From: Chryseobacterium mucoviscidosis
GTDB taxonomy: Bacteria; Bacteroidota; Bacteroidia; Flavobacteriales; Weeksellaceae
Direction: 5' to 3'
Length of the DNA: 64,000 nt
NCBI RefSeq assembly: GCF_002177115.1
Contig: NZ_MVAG01000113.1
Location: 62,001-126,000, forward strand
Made by a program: the position numbers and the translations under genes. Of this stretch, positions 19,647-28,645 are shown in pieces. How positions within the stretch are numbered: position 1 is the stretch's first letter; each line of letters starts with the position of its first letter. The notes under the pieces are model-generated. The model was not told where the DNA came from. It searched no databases and saw nothing but the letters and a program-made list of their open reading frames with translations.

Positions 19647-20240
19647 TGATTTACTTATATTAAATATTAGGGTTGAAAATGCTTCCTGCTTATGTGGGGA
19701 GCATTTTCTTTTTTGTGATAGCATGTTTGTTGATAGCGCGGATTTGCAATCCGTGCTGATTTCTATTTACAATAAAGAACTATAATATTTTAATAGCTTT
19801 GAATCGATAGTGTAGTCACGGATTGCAAATCCGCGACATCGGATCTCTTTGTAATGATTTACTTATATTAAATATTAGGGTTGAAAATGCTTCCTGCTTA
19901 TGTGGGGAGCATTTTCTTTTTTTGTGATAGCATGTTTGTTGATAGCGCGGATTTGCAATCCGTGCTTTTTTTTAATCAAGTCACGAATTGCAAATCCGCG
20001 ACATCTGGAGACGAGGGGTCTCTTTGTAATGATTTACTTATATTAAATATTAGGGTTGAAAATGCTTCCTGCTTTGTGTGGGGAGCATTTTCTTTTTTTG
20101 TGATAGCATGTTTGTTGGTAGCGCGGATTTGCAATCCGTGCTGATTTCATATTTACAATAAGGAACTATAATATTTTAATAGCTTTGAACCGATAGTGTA
20201 GTCACGGATTGCAAATCCGCGACATCGGATCCGCGACATC
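19643..20240. repeat. Three tandem terminator + REP units downstream of uxaA
   Basis: Units start at about 19643, 19851 and 20026. Each begins GTAATGATTTACTTATATTA and contains an intrinsic-terminator-like hairpin (AAAATGCT...AGCATTTT then a T run). Each then has a REP palindrome (GCGGATTTGCAATCCGTG) and its inverted partner (CACGGATTGCAAATCCGCG). Unit 3 is preceded by TGGAGACGAGGGGTCTCTTT, a near-copy of the last coding bases of uxaA, so the gene end was part of the amplified segment. The open frames here are translations of the repeats, not genes. Confidence 0.85.
19677..19713 (+). terminator. uxaA terminator
   Basis: Stem AAAATGCT / AGCATTTT extended by TCC/GGG, followed by a T-rich run, 31 bp after the uxaA stop. 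The same hairpin recurs in the next two tandem units. Confidence 0.75.
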
Positions 20241-20293
20241 GGACAAAAAAGAAAGGTATAAGTGATAATATGTAAAAAAATATTCCCATAGCT

Positions 20294-20623
20294 TCAACAA
20301 ATAATGAGATGTTTAGGATATGTTTTTGATGTATAGTCTGCAAACCAATAATGCGGATCGTTGCAAAGGGAAAATTCTACTTCATCTTCATCTAAGTTTT
20401 TATGTTTTACTATAAATTTTTCACCTAATGTAACGCAGACCGAATGGGGATCTGGATAATCTTCCATAACATCTACAATTCTGTTTCCCGCTTTTATCTC
20501 TGCATCCAAAATAGTTTGCATTGAAGGTGGCAATTTTTCTAGCAACAACAACTGGAGAATAAATTCGGCATCTAATTTTCGTATGAGCCTTTTAATGTCA
20601 AAATCTTTTTCAGAGTATTTCAT
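20294..20623 (-). CDS. Hypothetical protein, 109 aa
   Basis: Not recognised. A short soluble acidic protein (MKYSEKDFDIKRLIRKLDAE...) without signal peptide or membrane segment; the C-terminal half has a beta-like stretch VCVTLGEKFIVKHKNLDEDEVEF and an aromatic HYWFADY. It stands alone between the REP array and the RAYT. Coding seems real given normal codon use and the ATG. Confidence 0.5.
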   Translation of the reverse strand: MKYSEKDFDIKRLIRKLDAEFILQLLLLEKLPPSMQTILDAEIKAGNRIVDVMEDYPDPHSVCVTLGEKFIVKHKNLDEDEVEFSLCNDPHYWFADYTSKTYPKHLIIC

Positions 20624-20759
20624 AAAAATTGTATTTATTCTTCATCATCATTCTTATACTTATTACATTTCATTTCCTACATTTTCTTTGCAATGATATA
20701 AAAGCGAAATAATGACAAGAAAAAAATTAAATATATTCATATTGATTGTCTTACAATTC

Positions 20760-20880
20760 TTAAAAAGTAACAACAACTTGTTTTTCTAAAAATTTTCCGT
20801 TTTGAAATACAAAAATTGCAGCATAAGAACCTGCTCCGTCGGAATTCTGCATCGTGAGATAAAGCTTTCCCGATGTCGCG
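20760..20880 (-). pseudogene. 3' remnant of an exported protein cut by a REP
   Basis: The minus strand encodes LYLTMQNSDGAGSYAAIFVF...QVVVTF and a stop; the upstream part of the same frame is translated REP sequence (VVTDCKSATSG) and RAYT. This looks like the last ~38 codons of an interrupted gene. No domain can be assigned. Confidence 0.3.
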
Positions 20881-20900
20881 GATTTGCAATCCGTGACTAC
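20874..20900. repeat. REP palindrome downstream of RAYT
   Basis: GTCGCGGATTTGCAATCCGTGAC, the same core as the array at 19.7-20.2 kb. Confidence 0.8.
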
Positions 20901-20913
20901 AACTCGCAACAAT

Positions 20914-21468
20914 TCACCCCATAAAAACCACAAGAACATCCAACGGATTATCGAAGTCTGCATAATTCCGTGCACTACTGAAGTAATAATGCTCAGGTTC
21001 TGTCACAATTTTCTGTTTCACAGGATTTTGGTGAATATAATTTATTTTTTCTTTAATCCATTTGTTAGAAAAAACTTCCTCGGCATGATATCCATCTTGC
21101 CAAACTTTGAATTTTTGTTCACGAGATAAATGTTCGCAGGATTTTTTTAAATAATCCAGCATCCATTCTTTTCTGCTTTCAGTTTCAGACTGTATGGTTT
21201 CAATGATTTTTTTTGAAGTAAATTTTTTAAAATCACGCATGATTTCAGATAATGTATACTTGCCATCTGCTCTGCAGAAAATATGCAGGTGATTTGACAT
21301 CAGACAATAGGCAAAAATAGAAAGTCCTTTTTGGATCTGACAATATTTTAATGAGTCTATAATTACCATTTTTTGTGATAATCTGGTAAATACATCAACC
21401 CATCCGACGGTAGTAATTGTGATAAAGTAAGCCTGATCAATATCTAAGGCTTTGTATTTTGTAGACAT
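20914..21468 (-). CDS. REP-associated tyrosine transposase (RAYT), Y1/HUH family
   Basis: The start is set at 21468 (MSTKYKALDIDQAYFITITTVGW), giving 184 aa. A longer frame to 21768 only translates REP sequence. The HUH motif appears as SNHLHIF; the N-terminal YFITITTVGW strand and the C-terminal KINYIHQNPVKQKI are hallmarks of the TnpA_REP family. Such proteins nick and process REP hairpins. REP palindromes lie on both sides (about 20876 and 21565-21636) and in the array at 19.7-20.2 kb, so this is probably their cognate transposase. Confidence 0.9.
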   Translation of the reverse strand: MSTKYKALDIDQAYFITITTVGWVDVFTRLSQKMVIIDSLKYCQIQKGLSIFAYCLMSNHLHIFCRADGKYTLSEIMRDFKKFTSKKIIETIQSETESRKEWMLDYLKKSCEHLSREQKFKVWQDGYHAEEVFSNKWIKEKINYIHQNPVKQKIVTEPEHYYFSSARNYADFDNPLDVLVVFMG

Positions 21469-21561
21469 TTGTGTTTTTTGTTTAAATGTACAAAATATTT
21501 TTTTCGATAACACAGATTCGATAGTGTGGATTTGTAATTTAATAGTGGGGGTTTGATAACA

Positions 21562-21638
21562 TGGATTTGATAGCGCGGATTTATAATCCGTGCTTAAAAC
21601 ACTTATAGTTTTGTTCACGGATTGCAAATCCGCGACAT
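21562..21638. repeat. Inverted REP pair upstream of RAYT
   Basis: GCGCGGATTTATAATCCGTGC is followed about 30 bp later by the inverted CACGGATTGCAAATCCGCGAC. With the downstream copy it brackets the transposase gene. Confidence 0.8.
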
Positions 21639-21639
21639 C

Positions 21640-22110
21640 GTTCACGTTCCCAAACTCAAATTTGCCGTTCTTAGCCTCTCCCGATACGTAAAATATACAT
21701 CCCGACACGTCCCACCAAAGTTCCGACACATTTTTCAAAGGTTTCGATACGTTACCCAACCTATCCAAACACGTTCCTCAAACATCCATTGGGGTTATTG
21801 ATATTTTCAGCGGGGTAGTGTAAGTCTTAAGATAGGTCATGCAACCTATCCGGACAGGTAAAAGATAGATTTGGATAGATAAAAGACCCCTCCGAATCTT
21901 TCGTGAAAGTATCTGAGAGGGTAGATGATATCGGCAAATCATTCAATGACGTATCGAGGTGATTAAATGACCGCTCTGAATCTTTAGAGAACGTATGGGA
22001 ACTGGTAAACAACACCTCCCGACCATTAAAGAACGTTTCAAGATAGGTAAAAGATTAAGGCGAAGCATAAAGATACCCCTCCTTAGAATTGGGAGGGGTA
22101 ATGTGTGTGT
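21640..22110 (-). other. Degenerate repetitive coding-like sequence
   Basis: No intact gene. On the minus strand, short frames carry repeated phrases (TFSKDSERSF, TFTKDSEGSF, NVFG..RLGNVSKPLKNVSEL), suggesting decayed tandem peptide repeats of about 20 residues downstream of the gene at 22117-22605. A T-rich hairpin (CCCCTCC...GGAGGGG, about 22077-22100) follows that gene and may be its terminator. Confidence 0.4.
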
Positions 22111-22116
22111 TACTGT

Positions 22117-22605
22117 TTACTTTTTCTCTTCGGATGGAGCAGTAGAAGTTGAATTTTTCACGAAGAACTGTTTCAGATCTTTGTACTTGTCTTCAAATCC
22201 CGGTGCTGAAGTTCCCGCTTTGTAGGTGGTGTACGAATAATCCACCAAAGCCGACTGATAATTGTCGTAATCATGCAGCGTTTTGGAATTTTTAAGTCTC
22301 GTAATAATACTTTCAAGCCTGCTGATCATCATTTCCATATTGTTTCGGGAGGCATGATCTCTGTTGAATTCGTCCCAGTCGACTTCGGGAGAACTCAGGT
22401 TGGGCTGACTGCTGTTGTAGTCGTAAACTTTGTTCACAAAGAGTTTGTTTTGCTCGTTGATGCTTCCGTAACGTTTACGGTCTTCCGCGGAAAGATTAAA
22501 ATTAATTTCAGCAAGCGCTGTTTCCAATGCCGTGATGGCATCCTGTGCCGCAGTGATCTTTGCACTGCTCAAATGAACGGAGTTCAGATTCGTTAATCCC
22601 ATCAT
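22117..22605 (-). CDS. Hypothetical helical protein, 162 aa
   Basis: Not assigned to a named family. Strongly helical (LSSAKITAAQDAITALETALAEI; RNNMEMMISRLESIITRLKNS) with no signal peptide; an alternative start is the second Met at 22602. Small helical proteins of this kind are common in Chryseobacterium. The gene stands alone. Confidence 0.6.
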   Translation of the reverse strand: MMGLTNLNSVHLSSAKITAAQDAITALETALAEINFNLSAEDRKRYGSINEQNKLFVNKVYDYNSSQPNLSSPEVDWDEFNRDHASRNNMEMMISRLESIITRLKNSKTLHDYDNYQSALVDYSYTTYKAGTSAPGFEDKYKDLKQFFVKNSTSTAPSEEKK

Positions 22606-22850
22606 TTTTGATTTTAAAGGTTAATACTGTTTATATAAAATCGTGTGTTTTTTTAATTAAAACGAATGTAGTAAAAATTTTTATTCAGACACTAAATTTG
22701 TTTATAATAATTATTTGAAAAGTCTTCCTGCTTCCGAGGAGAGCATTTTCTTTTCGTTCATAATCTTTAAAATTTTGGTTTTATATAAAACACTTGTAAG
22801 TGATTTAAAAATTTTATACCTTAGTAATCAGTAAATTAAAAATATTCATT

Positions 22851-23084
22851 ATGAAAAATCTAAAAAAATTAAAAAGAAGCCAGCTCGTACTCATCAGCGG
22901 CGGCGACGTTGCGTATGCAGTGTGCGATTTGGATGGAAACTGTCCACCCACTGTAGGATCTTATTACTGTAATGATGGTATATGCTACAGAGTAACCGGA
23001 GGCGGTGGAGGTGGCGGCGGATGGTGTAATGAGCCTATTCGTCTTTGTCAGGAATGGGAAACAGGTTGCGGATGTGTTTACTAG
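22851..23084 (+). CDS. Double-glycine-leader, cysteine-rich small peptide (putative RiPP/bacteriocin-like precursor)
   Basis: 77 aa. The leader MKNLKKLKRSQLVLISGG ends in Gly-Gly and matches the short basic/hydrophobic leaders of Bacteroidota bacteriocin-like peptides cleaved by C39-peptidase ABC exporters. The putative core (from D19) has eight cysteines (VCDLDGNC, YYCNDGICY, WCNEP, LCQEW, GCGC) and a run of eight glycines. No transporter, cyclase or graspetide ligase is adjacent, so it is an orphan. A terminator follows directly. Confidence 0.75.
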   Translation: MKNLKKLKRSQLVLISGGDVAYAVCDLDGNCPPTVGSYYCNDGICYRVTGGGGGGGGWCNEPIRLCQEWETGCGCVY

Positions 23085-23102
23085 CAAATCTTTGGTAAAA
23101 GT

Positions 23103-23129
23103 AAAGCGGTTTTTTCAACCGCTTTTTTT
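23103..23129 (+). terminator. Terminator of the small peptide gene
   Basis: AAGCGGTT / AACCGCTT stem followed by a run of seven T, 18 bp after the stop. Confidence 0.85.
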
Positions 23130-23273
23130 GTTTTATAATTTTAATCAAAAGATGAGGTGTACATTTATCCCTACAAGTTTAGAATACATATAGCGTTTTG
23201 TAAACCATCATTTACTATTTATTAAACAACTTATCAAAAACCCATTTCTAAATATATTTCTGAAAATTTTACT

Positions 23274-23281
23274 TACTTTTG
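23274..23281 (+). promoter_or_regulatory. TAnnTTTG promoter element
   Basis: TACTTTTG, 23 bp before the ATG at 23304; it matches the Bacteroidota -7 consensus. Confidence 0.55.
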
Positions 23282-23303
23282 CCCCCAATAAAAATTAATT
23301 ACC

Positions 23304-24365
23304 ATGATAAAACGCAAACTATTTGTATCATTATTAATAACTTTTGGTCTTAGTCTTAATGCACAGATGAAGTTGAATGAGAGTAAGTACAATAAATTTA
23401 TTAAAGGAGAAAAATATTCTGAAGCATTAGCCTACCTAAAAGAAAGAGGCGGTGTAAACAATTCTAATTATTGGTTTACCAAAGATGCACAACAATTAGC
23501 TACATTCTGCTTTGATCCTAATTTTGATGATAATAAGTACGATATTATTATTAACTATGTAAATAATTGTTTCAAAGGTATGGATAATCAGGAAAGAGGT
23601 TCTTATGATGTTGCCAATTGCTATCTGATAAAAACAAATTATTATTTGTGGAAAAATGATTATCAGAATGCAGCATTAGCTTACAAAGAATCTTTGGAAA
23701 GACTGGATAAGTTTAAGAAAGAAAATGATATTAATCCTGAGTACATTAAAATGGTAAAGAGTGTTATCGACAGGTATTATTTCAATCAGATAGAAACTCA
23801 TAAAATGGAACAGATTATACGAAATTTTGATGTGAGTTCTTTAAATTTTTCTGAAGAGCAGGCATTTAAAGCAAGGCAGGAAATTAAAAAAATACTGACT
23901 GAGTATGACAAGCCCCGTAAAGTTCATTTTATTGATTATGAGAATAATTCTACCATTAATAAAGGTTTATCTGATTATTATTTTACGATGGGAGATTTTT
24001 TCAACAATTATTTTAAAGTTGATTTTTTCTATAACATGCCTAAGAAAGTTAAAAATCAATACTTTCCTACGATCAATGTAAATTATCTTTTGGATGACGA
24101 AAAATTTAAAACCAAAGAAGAAGAAACACAACAGACAGAGCAGAGAAAGGCAGCACTAATTAAAAAATATGGAAAAACTTTCGGAGAAGCTGTTTTCAAC
24201 AGTAAAATTATTATTGGCATGACAAAAGCTATGCTGGAAGAAGGATTTAATAAGCCAAGAAGCATAGATGTTTCTGAGTATAGCGAGTATTGGACGTGGT
24301 CTGATGTGATGATAAGTATTGATAAAAAGACGCAAAAAGTAACTCATATAACGGATTTGAGATAA
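23304..24365 (+). CDS. Hypothetical exported protein, 353 aa
   Basis: Signal peptide at residues 1-21 (KLFVSLLITFGLSLNAQ). The rest is helical and Tyr/Lys/Asn rich, with a TPR-like pattern in the first half (NCYLIKTNYYLWKNDYQNAALAYKESLERL). The C-terminus (KYGKTFGEAVFNSKIIIGMTKAMLEEGFNKPRSID...WTWSDVMISIDKKTQKVTHI) resembles the short OmlA/SmpA-like module in which a protein 'is marked by' a Met-rich helix and a two-strand end. No enzymatic motif. Monocistronic, with promoter and terminator. Confidence 0.65.
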   Translation: MIKRKLFVSLLITFGLSLNAQMKLNESKYNKFIKGEKYSEALAYLKERGGVNNSNYWFTKDAQQLATFCFDPNFDDNKYDIIINYVNNCFKGMDNQERGSYDVANCYLIKTNYYLWKNDYQNAALAYKESLERLDKFKKENDINPEYIKMVKSVIDRYYFNQIETHKMEQIIRNFDVSSLNFSEEQAFKARQEIKKILTEYDKPRKVHFIDYENNSTINKGLSDYYFTMGDFFNNYFKVDFFYNMPKKVKNQYFPTINVNYLLDDEKFKTKEEETQQTEQRKAALIKKYGKTFGEAVFNSKIIIGMTKAMLEEGFNKPRSIDVSEYSEYWTWSDVMISIDKKTQKVTHITDLR

Positions 24366-24371
24366 ACTAAG

Positions 24372-24401
24372 AAGACTGTTCCAAAAGGACAGTCTTTTTT
24401 G
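24372..24401 (+). terminator. Intrinsic terminator
   Basis: AAGACTGTTCC / GGACAGTCTT with an AAAA loop and a T run, 7 bp after the stop at 24365. Confidence 0.85.
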
Positions 24402-24540
24402 TAATCAATTTTGAGATAGATGACAAAGAAGATGTGATCAATTAAAATACTGAAGGTCTCAGAGATACTAAGCTACTCTTTACGATTTAAGGATAAAATA
24501 GTTTAGTTATTAAAAATATAAAATCAATTTTTAGAAAAAA

Positions 24541-24657
24541 TTACTCACTTAATCTTTCTGAAATATAACAAAGGTTTTCCTCTTTGGGATTTTCTTTTTC
24601 AAATTTAATATTGAGAGTATTTTCGAGTTGGCTGATTATAGTTTTAGAATCATTCAT
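24541..24657 (-). pseudogene. Short ORF, possible N-terminal remnant of a leucine-rich-repeat protein
   Basis: 38 codons (MNDSKTIISQLENTLNIKFE...) between two larger genes. The phrase resembles the start of Bacteroidota LRR proteins, but it stops before any repeat. The surrounding 24402-24777 region holds nothing else I can name. Confidence 0.25.
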
Positions 24658-24777
24658 ATTTTTCAATTAAATAAGGGCTGTTTTTACGCAATATAAAGCA
24701 TTTCCATCATATTGAAAATCATTTTGTAAATGTTTTCTGATGAAAGGAATAGAAGAATATTTAAAAAAATAAAAAAC

Positions 24778-25806
24778 TTACTTCCTCTTCGAAGACTTTC
24801 GGATATGAAGCTGAGGAGCCAGTACCACTTTTTTCTCTATGGAAACACCGAAGCTGTTTTCCTTTACACTTTCGATAAAAACCTGTCCTGCCATTTTCCC
24901 CATCGTTACCGGAGTCTGGTCTACAGAACTCATCGGAAGCTCCATAAACTGGGTGAAAGGTTCATTGGAAAAACCGATCACGGCAACTTCCTGAGGAATT
25001 TTAATCTTTCTTTTCTTAAGTTCCTGACAGGCTCCCAAAGCAGCAAAATCACTGGACGAAAAAATGGCATCGGGAACAGATTTTCTTTCCCACAACTTTT
25101 TAATAGCATCGATTCCGGCATCAATAGAACTTCCTGTAGAAATAATATTTTCCTCTTTTACAGAAAAATGATGATCGATGAGTGCCTGTTTATAGCCATT
25201 AAGACGGTTGCGGTAAATCTCAAGATTCAGATCTCCCGAAAAATGACAGATGTTTTTATAACCTTCACTGATGAGGTGCTCCGTAGCAATATAACCACCC
25301 CGGTAATCATCAATCGTAACCGTACTTATTCCCGGAATATCCTTTTTACGGTCGAAAAATATGATCGGCGTATTTGAAGTATCTAAAATATTCTGGATAT
25401 GCTCCGTTTCAACAGTTGTTCTGGAAACTGACATGAAAATACCGTCAACCTGCGCATTAAGAAGCGTATTCAGATGTTTTTTTTCAATGGTCACATCTTC
25501 ATGGCTCTGGCAGATAATCACATGATAACCGAAAGGCGAAAGTTCCTCTTCAATGCCGCGTATAACAGAAGAAAAAAAGTTGGTATTGATATACGGAACA
25601 ATAATTCCCACATTCTTAGTTTCACCGCTTTTTAAGGCTTTGGCAAGATTGTTCTGCTTATAGTTCATTTCTTTGGCAGTTTTTCTTACCAGTTCCTTCG
25701 TTGCCTCACTTATTCTCGGATGATCGTTCAATGCTCTGGAAACCGTTGCCACACTTACATTTAGCTTTTTCGAAATATCGTATATCGTGGCACTTTTTTT
25801 ATTCAT
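24778..25806 (-). CDS. LacI-family transcriptional regulator
   Basis: 342 aa from the ATG at 25806 (MNKKSATIYDISKKLNVSVATVSRAL); a longer frame to 25893 is not credible, since the helix-turn-helix belongs at the N-terminus. HTH about 6-25 with VATVSRAL and a hinge helix NNLAKALKSG. The periplasmic-binding-like effector domain carries IGFSNEPFTQFMELPMSSVDQTP, typical of LacI/GalR. The AATCGATT palindromes at 7896 and 8558 fit this family, so it is the probable repressor of the pectin units 5-17 kb away. The effector is unknown, perhaps a uronate or KDG. Confidence 0.92.
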   Translation of the reverse strand: MNKKSATIYDISKKLNVSVATVSRALNDHPRISEATKELVRKTAKEMNYKQNNLAKALKSGETKNVGIIVPYINTNFFSSVIRGIEEELSPFGYHVIICQSHEDVTIEKKHLNTLLNAQVDGIFMSVSRTTVETEHIQNILDTSNTPIIFFDRKKDIPGISTVTIDDYRGGYIATEHLISEGYKNICHFSGDLNLEIYRNRLNGYKQALIDHHFSVKEENIISTGSSIDAGIDAIKKLWERKSVPDAIFSSSDFAALGACQELKKRKIKIPQEVAVIGFSNEPFTQFMELPMSSVDQTPVTMGKMAGQVFIESVKENSFGVSIEKKVVLAPQLHIRKSSKRK

Positions 25807-26144
25807 AAAAACTTTTTTCAGGATGATGATGTACTTCAAAAGGAAATACGTTATTGAGGTAAATTTAATCAAATTATGGAGATTAAAAAGCAATTGAAAT
25901 GATATTATAACAGAGAACTGTTATTATAAAAAAAAAGGTATGCTTAAATTGCTGATTTTATTTGCATTAAAAAGCAGTGCGCTTAAGTTGAAAAGAGTAG
26001 ATTTGCATAAAATAAAACGTATTTCCGCTATTGTTAGATTTAGTTTTCTTAAGATTTTTCTGTAACAACAGTAAGTATAAATAATTTCAGTTTTGTATTG
26101 TTAATTGAGATAGTTTTGTAATTTGTAAAAATATTTTTATAACC
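25807..26144. promoter_or_regulatory. Divergent intergenic region with a TAnnTTTG promoter
   Basis: 338 bp, AT-rich, between the regulator and the WG-repeat gene. TAGTTTTG at 26111-26118 lies 26 bp before the ATG at 26145. No LacI-type palindrome is seen, so autoregulation through the same site is not evident. Confidence 0.5.
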
Positions 26145-27131
26145 ATGAATTTGCAGAGGAAAATATCATATACTGTTCTCATTTTACTATTCTTTTCCGG
26201 AAGTCTTTTCTCTCAGAATCCACTTTCTGAATTTAAAGATAAAATAGATTTTTACTTGCTGGATAATTTCGTTAGGATGACTGATAATGACACGGTTTTT
26301 GTCAGTAATTTATATGATTATTCTGGTGACGGTTCCCATGAATTTTATTTTTATAATAGTAAAACAAGGCAAAAAATATTTCCTTACGGATTTGAAATGG
26401 CTTATCCTTTTGTTGGAAAAACGGCTGTTGTAAAGTATAAAAACCGATGGGGATTGATTGATCGAAGTGGTAGATTTATTTTTTACTCTTTATCTTCCTA
26501 TCCGATTAAATTAACTTCTTACGAAAAATATGCAGTATTCGATAATGTCGTTAAATATGATGTGAGAAATGGAATTTTCCGGGAATCTTCTATTTACTGC
26601 GGAGAGCCCGCAACGCCCGATTATTTTATATCGAAAAGCCCAAACGGGAAATATAATTTAATTGAGATGGACAAAGGACCGGTTTTTAAAACAGAAATGG
26701 ATTCTATTATTTCGCAGCACCGTTTAATTTATAAAGAAAATACAGACTTACTGATTTTAAAAAAGAAAAATAAATATGGTCTTTATCTGCCAGACGGAAC
26801 TGAGATTCTTAAAATAAAATTTGAAAACGCAAAATTTATAGGGAATTACGTTATGCTATACGAAAACAGTAAGTGGAATTATTATACCTATGAAAATAAT
26901 AAACTCAATTTAATTCTTTCAACACCATTTGAGTGTGTTACTCCAGCTTATCAAAATAATGTTATTGGCGCATTTAAAAAAGACAACAAATACAATCTGC
27001 TAAAAACGGACGGCGAAACTTTGCCTGAAAATTTTGATTATATAAGCGAAAATGCAACTTACGGCATAAAAGAAAATAGCTTAATTATTTTCGATTCCAA
27101 TGCAAATTATTATACTTACGCTGAAAAATAA
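26145..27131 (+). CDS. Exported WG-repeat-like protein
   Basis: 328 aa; signal peptide about 1-24 (VLILLFFSGSLFSQ). Degenerate WG repeats are visible: KNRWGLIDRSGRF, KNKYGLYLPDGTEI, KNSKWNYYTYENN, KDNKYNLLKTDGE. WG-repeat proteins form beta-rich repeat scaffolds of mostly unknown role. The next gene starts 11 bp downstream of the stop and may be co-transcribed, though the two look unrelated in function. Confidence 0.7.
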   Translation: MNLQRKISYTVLILLFFSGSLFSQNPLSEFKDKIDFYLLDNFVRMTDNDTVFVSNLYDYSGDGSHEFYFYNSKTRQKIFPYGFEMAYPFVGKTAVVKYKNRWGLIDRSGRFIFYSLSSYPIKLTSYEKYAVFDNVVKYDVRNGIFRESSIYCGEPATPDYFISKSPNGKYNLIEMDKGPVFKTEMDSIISQHRLIYKENTDLLILKKKNKYGLYLPDGTEILKIKFENAKFIGNYVMLYENSKWNYYTYENNKLNLILSTPFECVTPAYQNNVIGAFKKDNKYNLLKTDGETLPENFDYISENATYGIKENSLIIFDSNANYYTYAEK

Positions 27132-27142
27132 TTCATTTGGGC

Positions 27143-27856
27143 ATGAGCAACAGAAATCGGGGAAAAAATACAGGAGATGATACCTTATTCGGTTCCGCAA
27201 AACAGCTTGAGAAAATGAAATTGGCAGTTCAGGATATGCAGTATTTATTAAGCCGGAATTATGCTGAAAAAGCTTCGTCGGAACTGGTGGGAAATCATTA
27301 CCGCCTCAAAACAAGACAGATTCAGGCAGTTCGTGGAGCTTCCACTTCAGAAACTCAGCTTCAGAACAGAAAATCTAAACAGCTCGGAATTTCTGAATTG
27401 AAAACCAAAACAATATATCTTGATGGCTTCAATGTCCTGATTTTACTGGAAAGCCTTCTTTCCGGAGCTTATATTTTCGAAGGAACGGATGGCTGTTTCC
27501 GAGATCTTTCCGGTGTTTTCGGAACATACAAAAGAGTAAATCAGACGCAGAAGGCCATTGAACTCGTTGCTTCTTTTTTGCATAAATCTCATGCAGAAAA
27601 GCTGATCTGGATTTTCGATAAACCAGTGTCAAACAGCGGAAGAATTAAACAGATGATCATGGATTTTGCCATTGAAAATAACCTCAACTGGAACGTTGAA
27701 CTGGAATTTAATCCCGATAAATTTTTAGCAGAAAATGCCGAAATCCTCGTCACTTCTGATGCATGGATTCTGGATCACTGCAAAAGCTGGTTCAATCTCA
27801 TCGGATATTTAATTCAGGAAGAAAACCTATCGGCTAATGTTATCAAAATGTGTTGA
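27143..27856 (+). CDS. DUF434 / PIN-like DUF5616 protein
   Basis: 237 aa from ATG 27143. The N-terminal part (GSAKQLEKMKLAVQDMQYLLSRNYAEKASSELVGNHYRLKTRQ) matches DUF434. The C-terminal part carries PIN-like acidic positions: YLDGFNVL (Asp near residue 93), the Asp of GCFRDL, WIFDKP and VTSDAWIL. PIN-like folds are metal-dependent ribonucleases, so this is a plausible RNase. It opens the region rich in RNA-acting genes and tRNA-like genes. Confidence 0.75.
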   Translation: MSNRNRGKNTGDDTLFGSAKQLEKMKLAVQDMQYLLSRNYAEKASSELVGNHYRLKTRQIQAVRGASTSETQLQNRKSKQLGISELKTKTIYLDGFNVLILLESLLSGAYIFEGTDGCFRDLSGVFGTYKRVNQTQKAIELVASFLHKSHAEKLIWIFDKPVSNSGRIKQMIMDFAIENNLNWNVELEFNPDKFLAENAEILVTSDAWILDHCKSWFNLIGYLIQEENLSANVIKMC

Positions 27857-27979
27857 TTTAAACACAAACTCCATATATAAAACACAAATTGCACAAATAA
27901 AAACACTAAAAAACACAAATAATTTATTGTGATATTTGTGAAAAACATTAGCGTTATTCGTGTTTTAAAAATAAAAACC

Positions 27980-28645
27980 ATGCAATTATTTCAAAAATAT
28001 ACATCATTATTTTCTGTGGAATGGAAAGAAAAATATCACGCCATTCTAGCCGAAGAACATCTTGAAAATTTAGAAGAAAATATTAAGAGATTTAAAGATC
28101 AAAATTTAGATTGGGATCTGCCGTATTTTAATGAAGAAATTAAAATCGACCGTGATGAAAGTTTTAAATTATTAATCTCTGTTTTAGAATCTGAAAATTC
28201 AGATCAAAACAAAGCAAAACAATTGGAAGAAATTCCTTTCGAACATTGGCTGAATATTTTAGGACAACGCCTCACTTCGGCAAGTCTTCGTGATGAAAAC
28301 GCCGTTCCGCCTTTAAAAAGTGTATTGATCGAAGCCTGCGAAAAGCCTTTTAACAGCGAAATTACCATTGCGCAGAGAGCTTGGGAAAAACACGTCGGTC
28401 GGCTGAATGACGATTTCTGGGGTGAAGTAAAAGGAAATAATCAGCAGAAACAGCAAAAAGTGATGGAGAAAATCAATTACATTCTCGACCACACTACATG
28501 GTGGAATGTTTTCTTTCATTATAAACACGAACTGGTTTTTGAGGTCAGGGAAAAAGAAGGTCACGGAATCCGATGGAGCCACGGCGGAAAACATTTGATC
28601 GGCTTTCTGGAGTTTTTTATTAATGACGAAAATTCTTTACAATAA
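27980..28645 (+). CDS. Hypothetical protein, 221 aa
   Basis: Start set at ATG 27980 (MQLFQKYTSLFSVEWKEKYHAILAEEH), following the ATAAAAACC leader seen before several genes here. No signal or membrane segment. The C-terminal end FEVREKEGHGIRWSHGGKHLIGFLEFFI is distinctive but I cannot name the family. It lies between the DUF434 gene and the tRNA-like cluster. Confidence 0.6.
   Translation: MQLFQKYTSLFSVEWKEKYHAILAEEHLENLEENIKRFKDQNLDWDLPYFNEEIKIDRDESFKLLISVLESENSDQNKAKQLEEIPFEHWLNILGQRLTSASLRDENAVPPLKSVLIEACEKPFNSEITIAQRAWEKHVGRLNDDFWGEVKGNNQQKQQKVMEKINYILDHTTWWNVFFHYKHELVFEVREKEGHGIRWSHGGKHLIGFLEFFINDENSLQ

Noticed and set aside
19881..20144. 87-codon ORF in the REP array
   Set aside because: It is a translation of two tandem terminator/REP units with no gene-like features.
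21469..21768. N-terminal extension of the RAYT
   Set aside because: It translates REP palindromes (DVADLQSV-like phrases); the family start is at 21468.
25807..25893. Upstream start for the LacI regulator
   Set aside because: The extra residues are hydrophobic and precede the HTH, which is normally at the extreme N-terminus.
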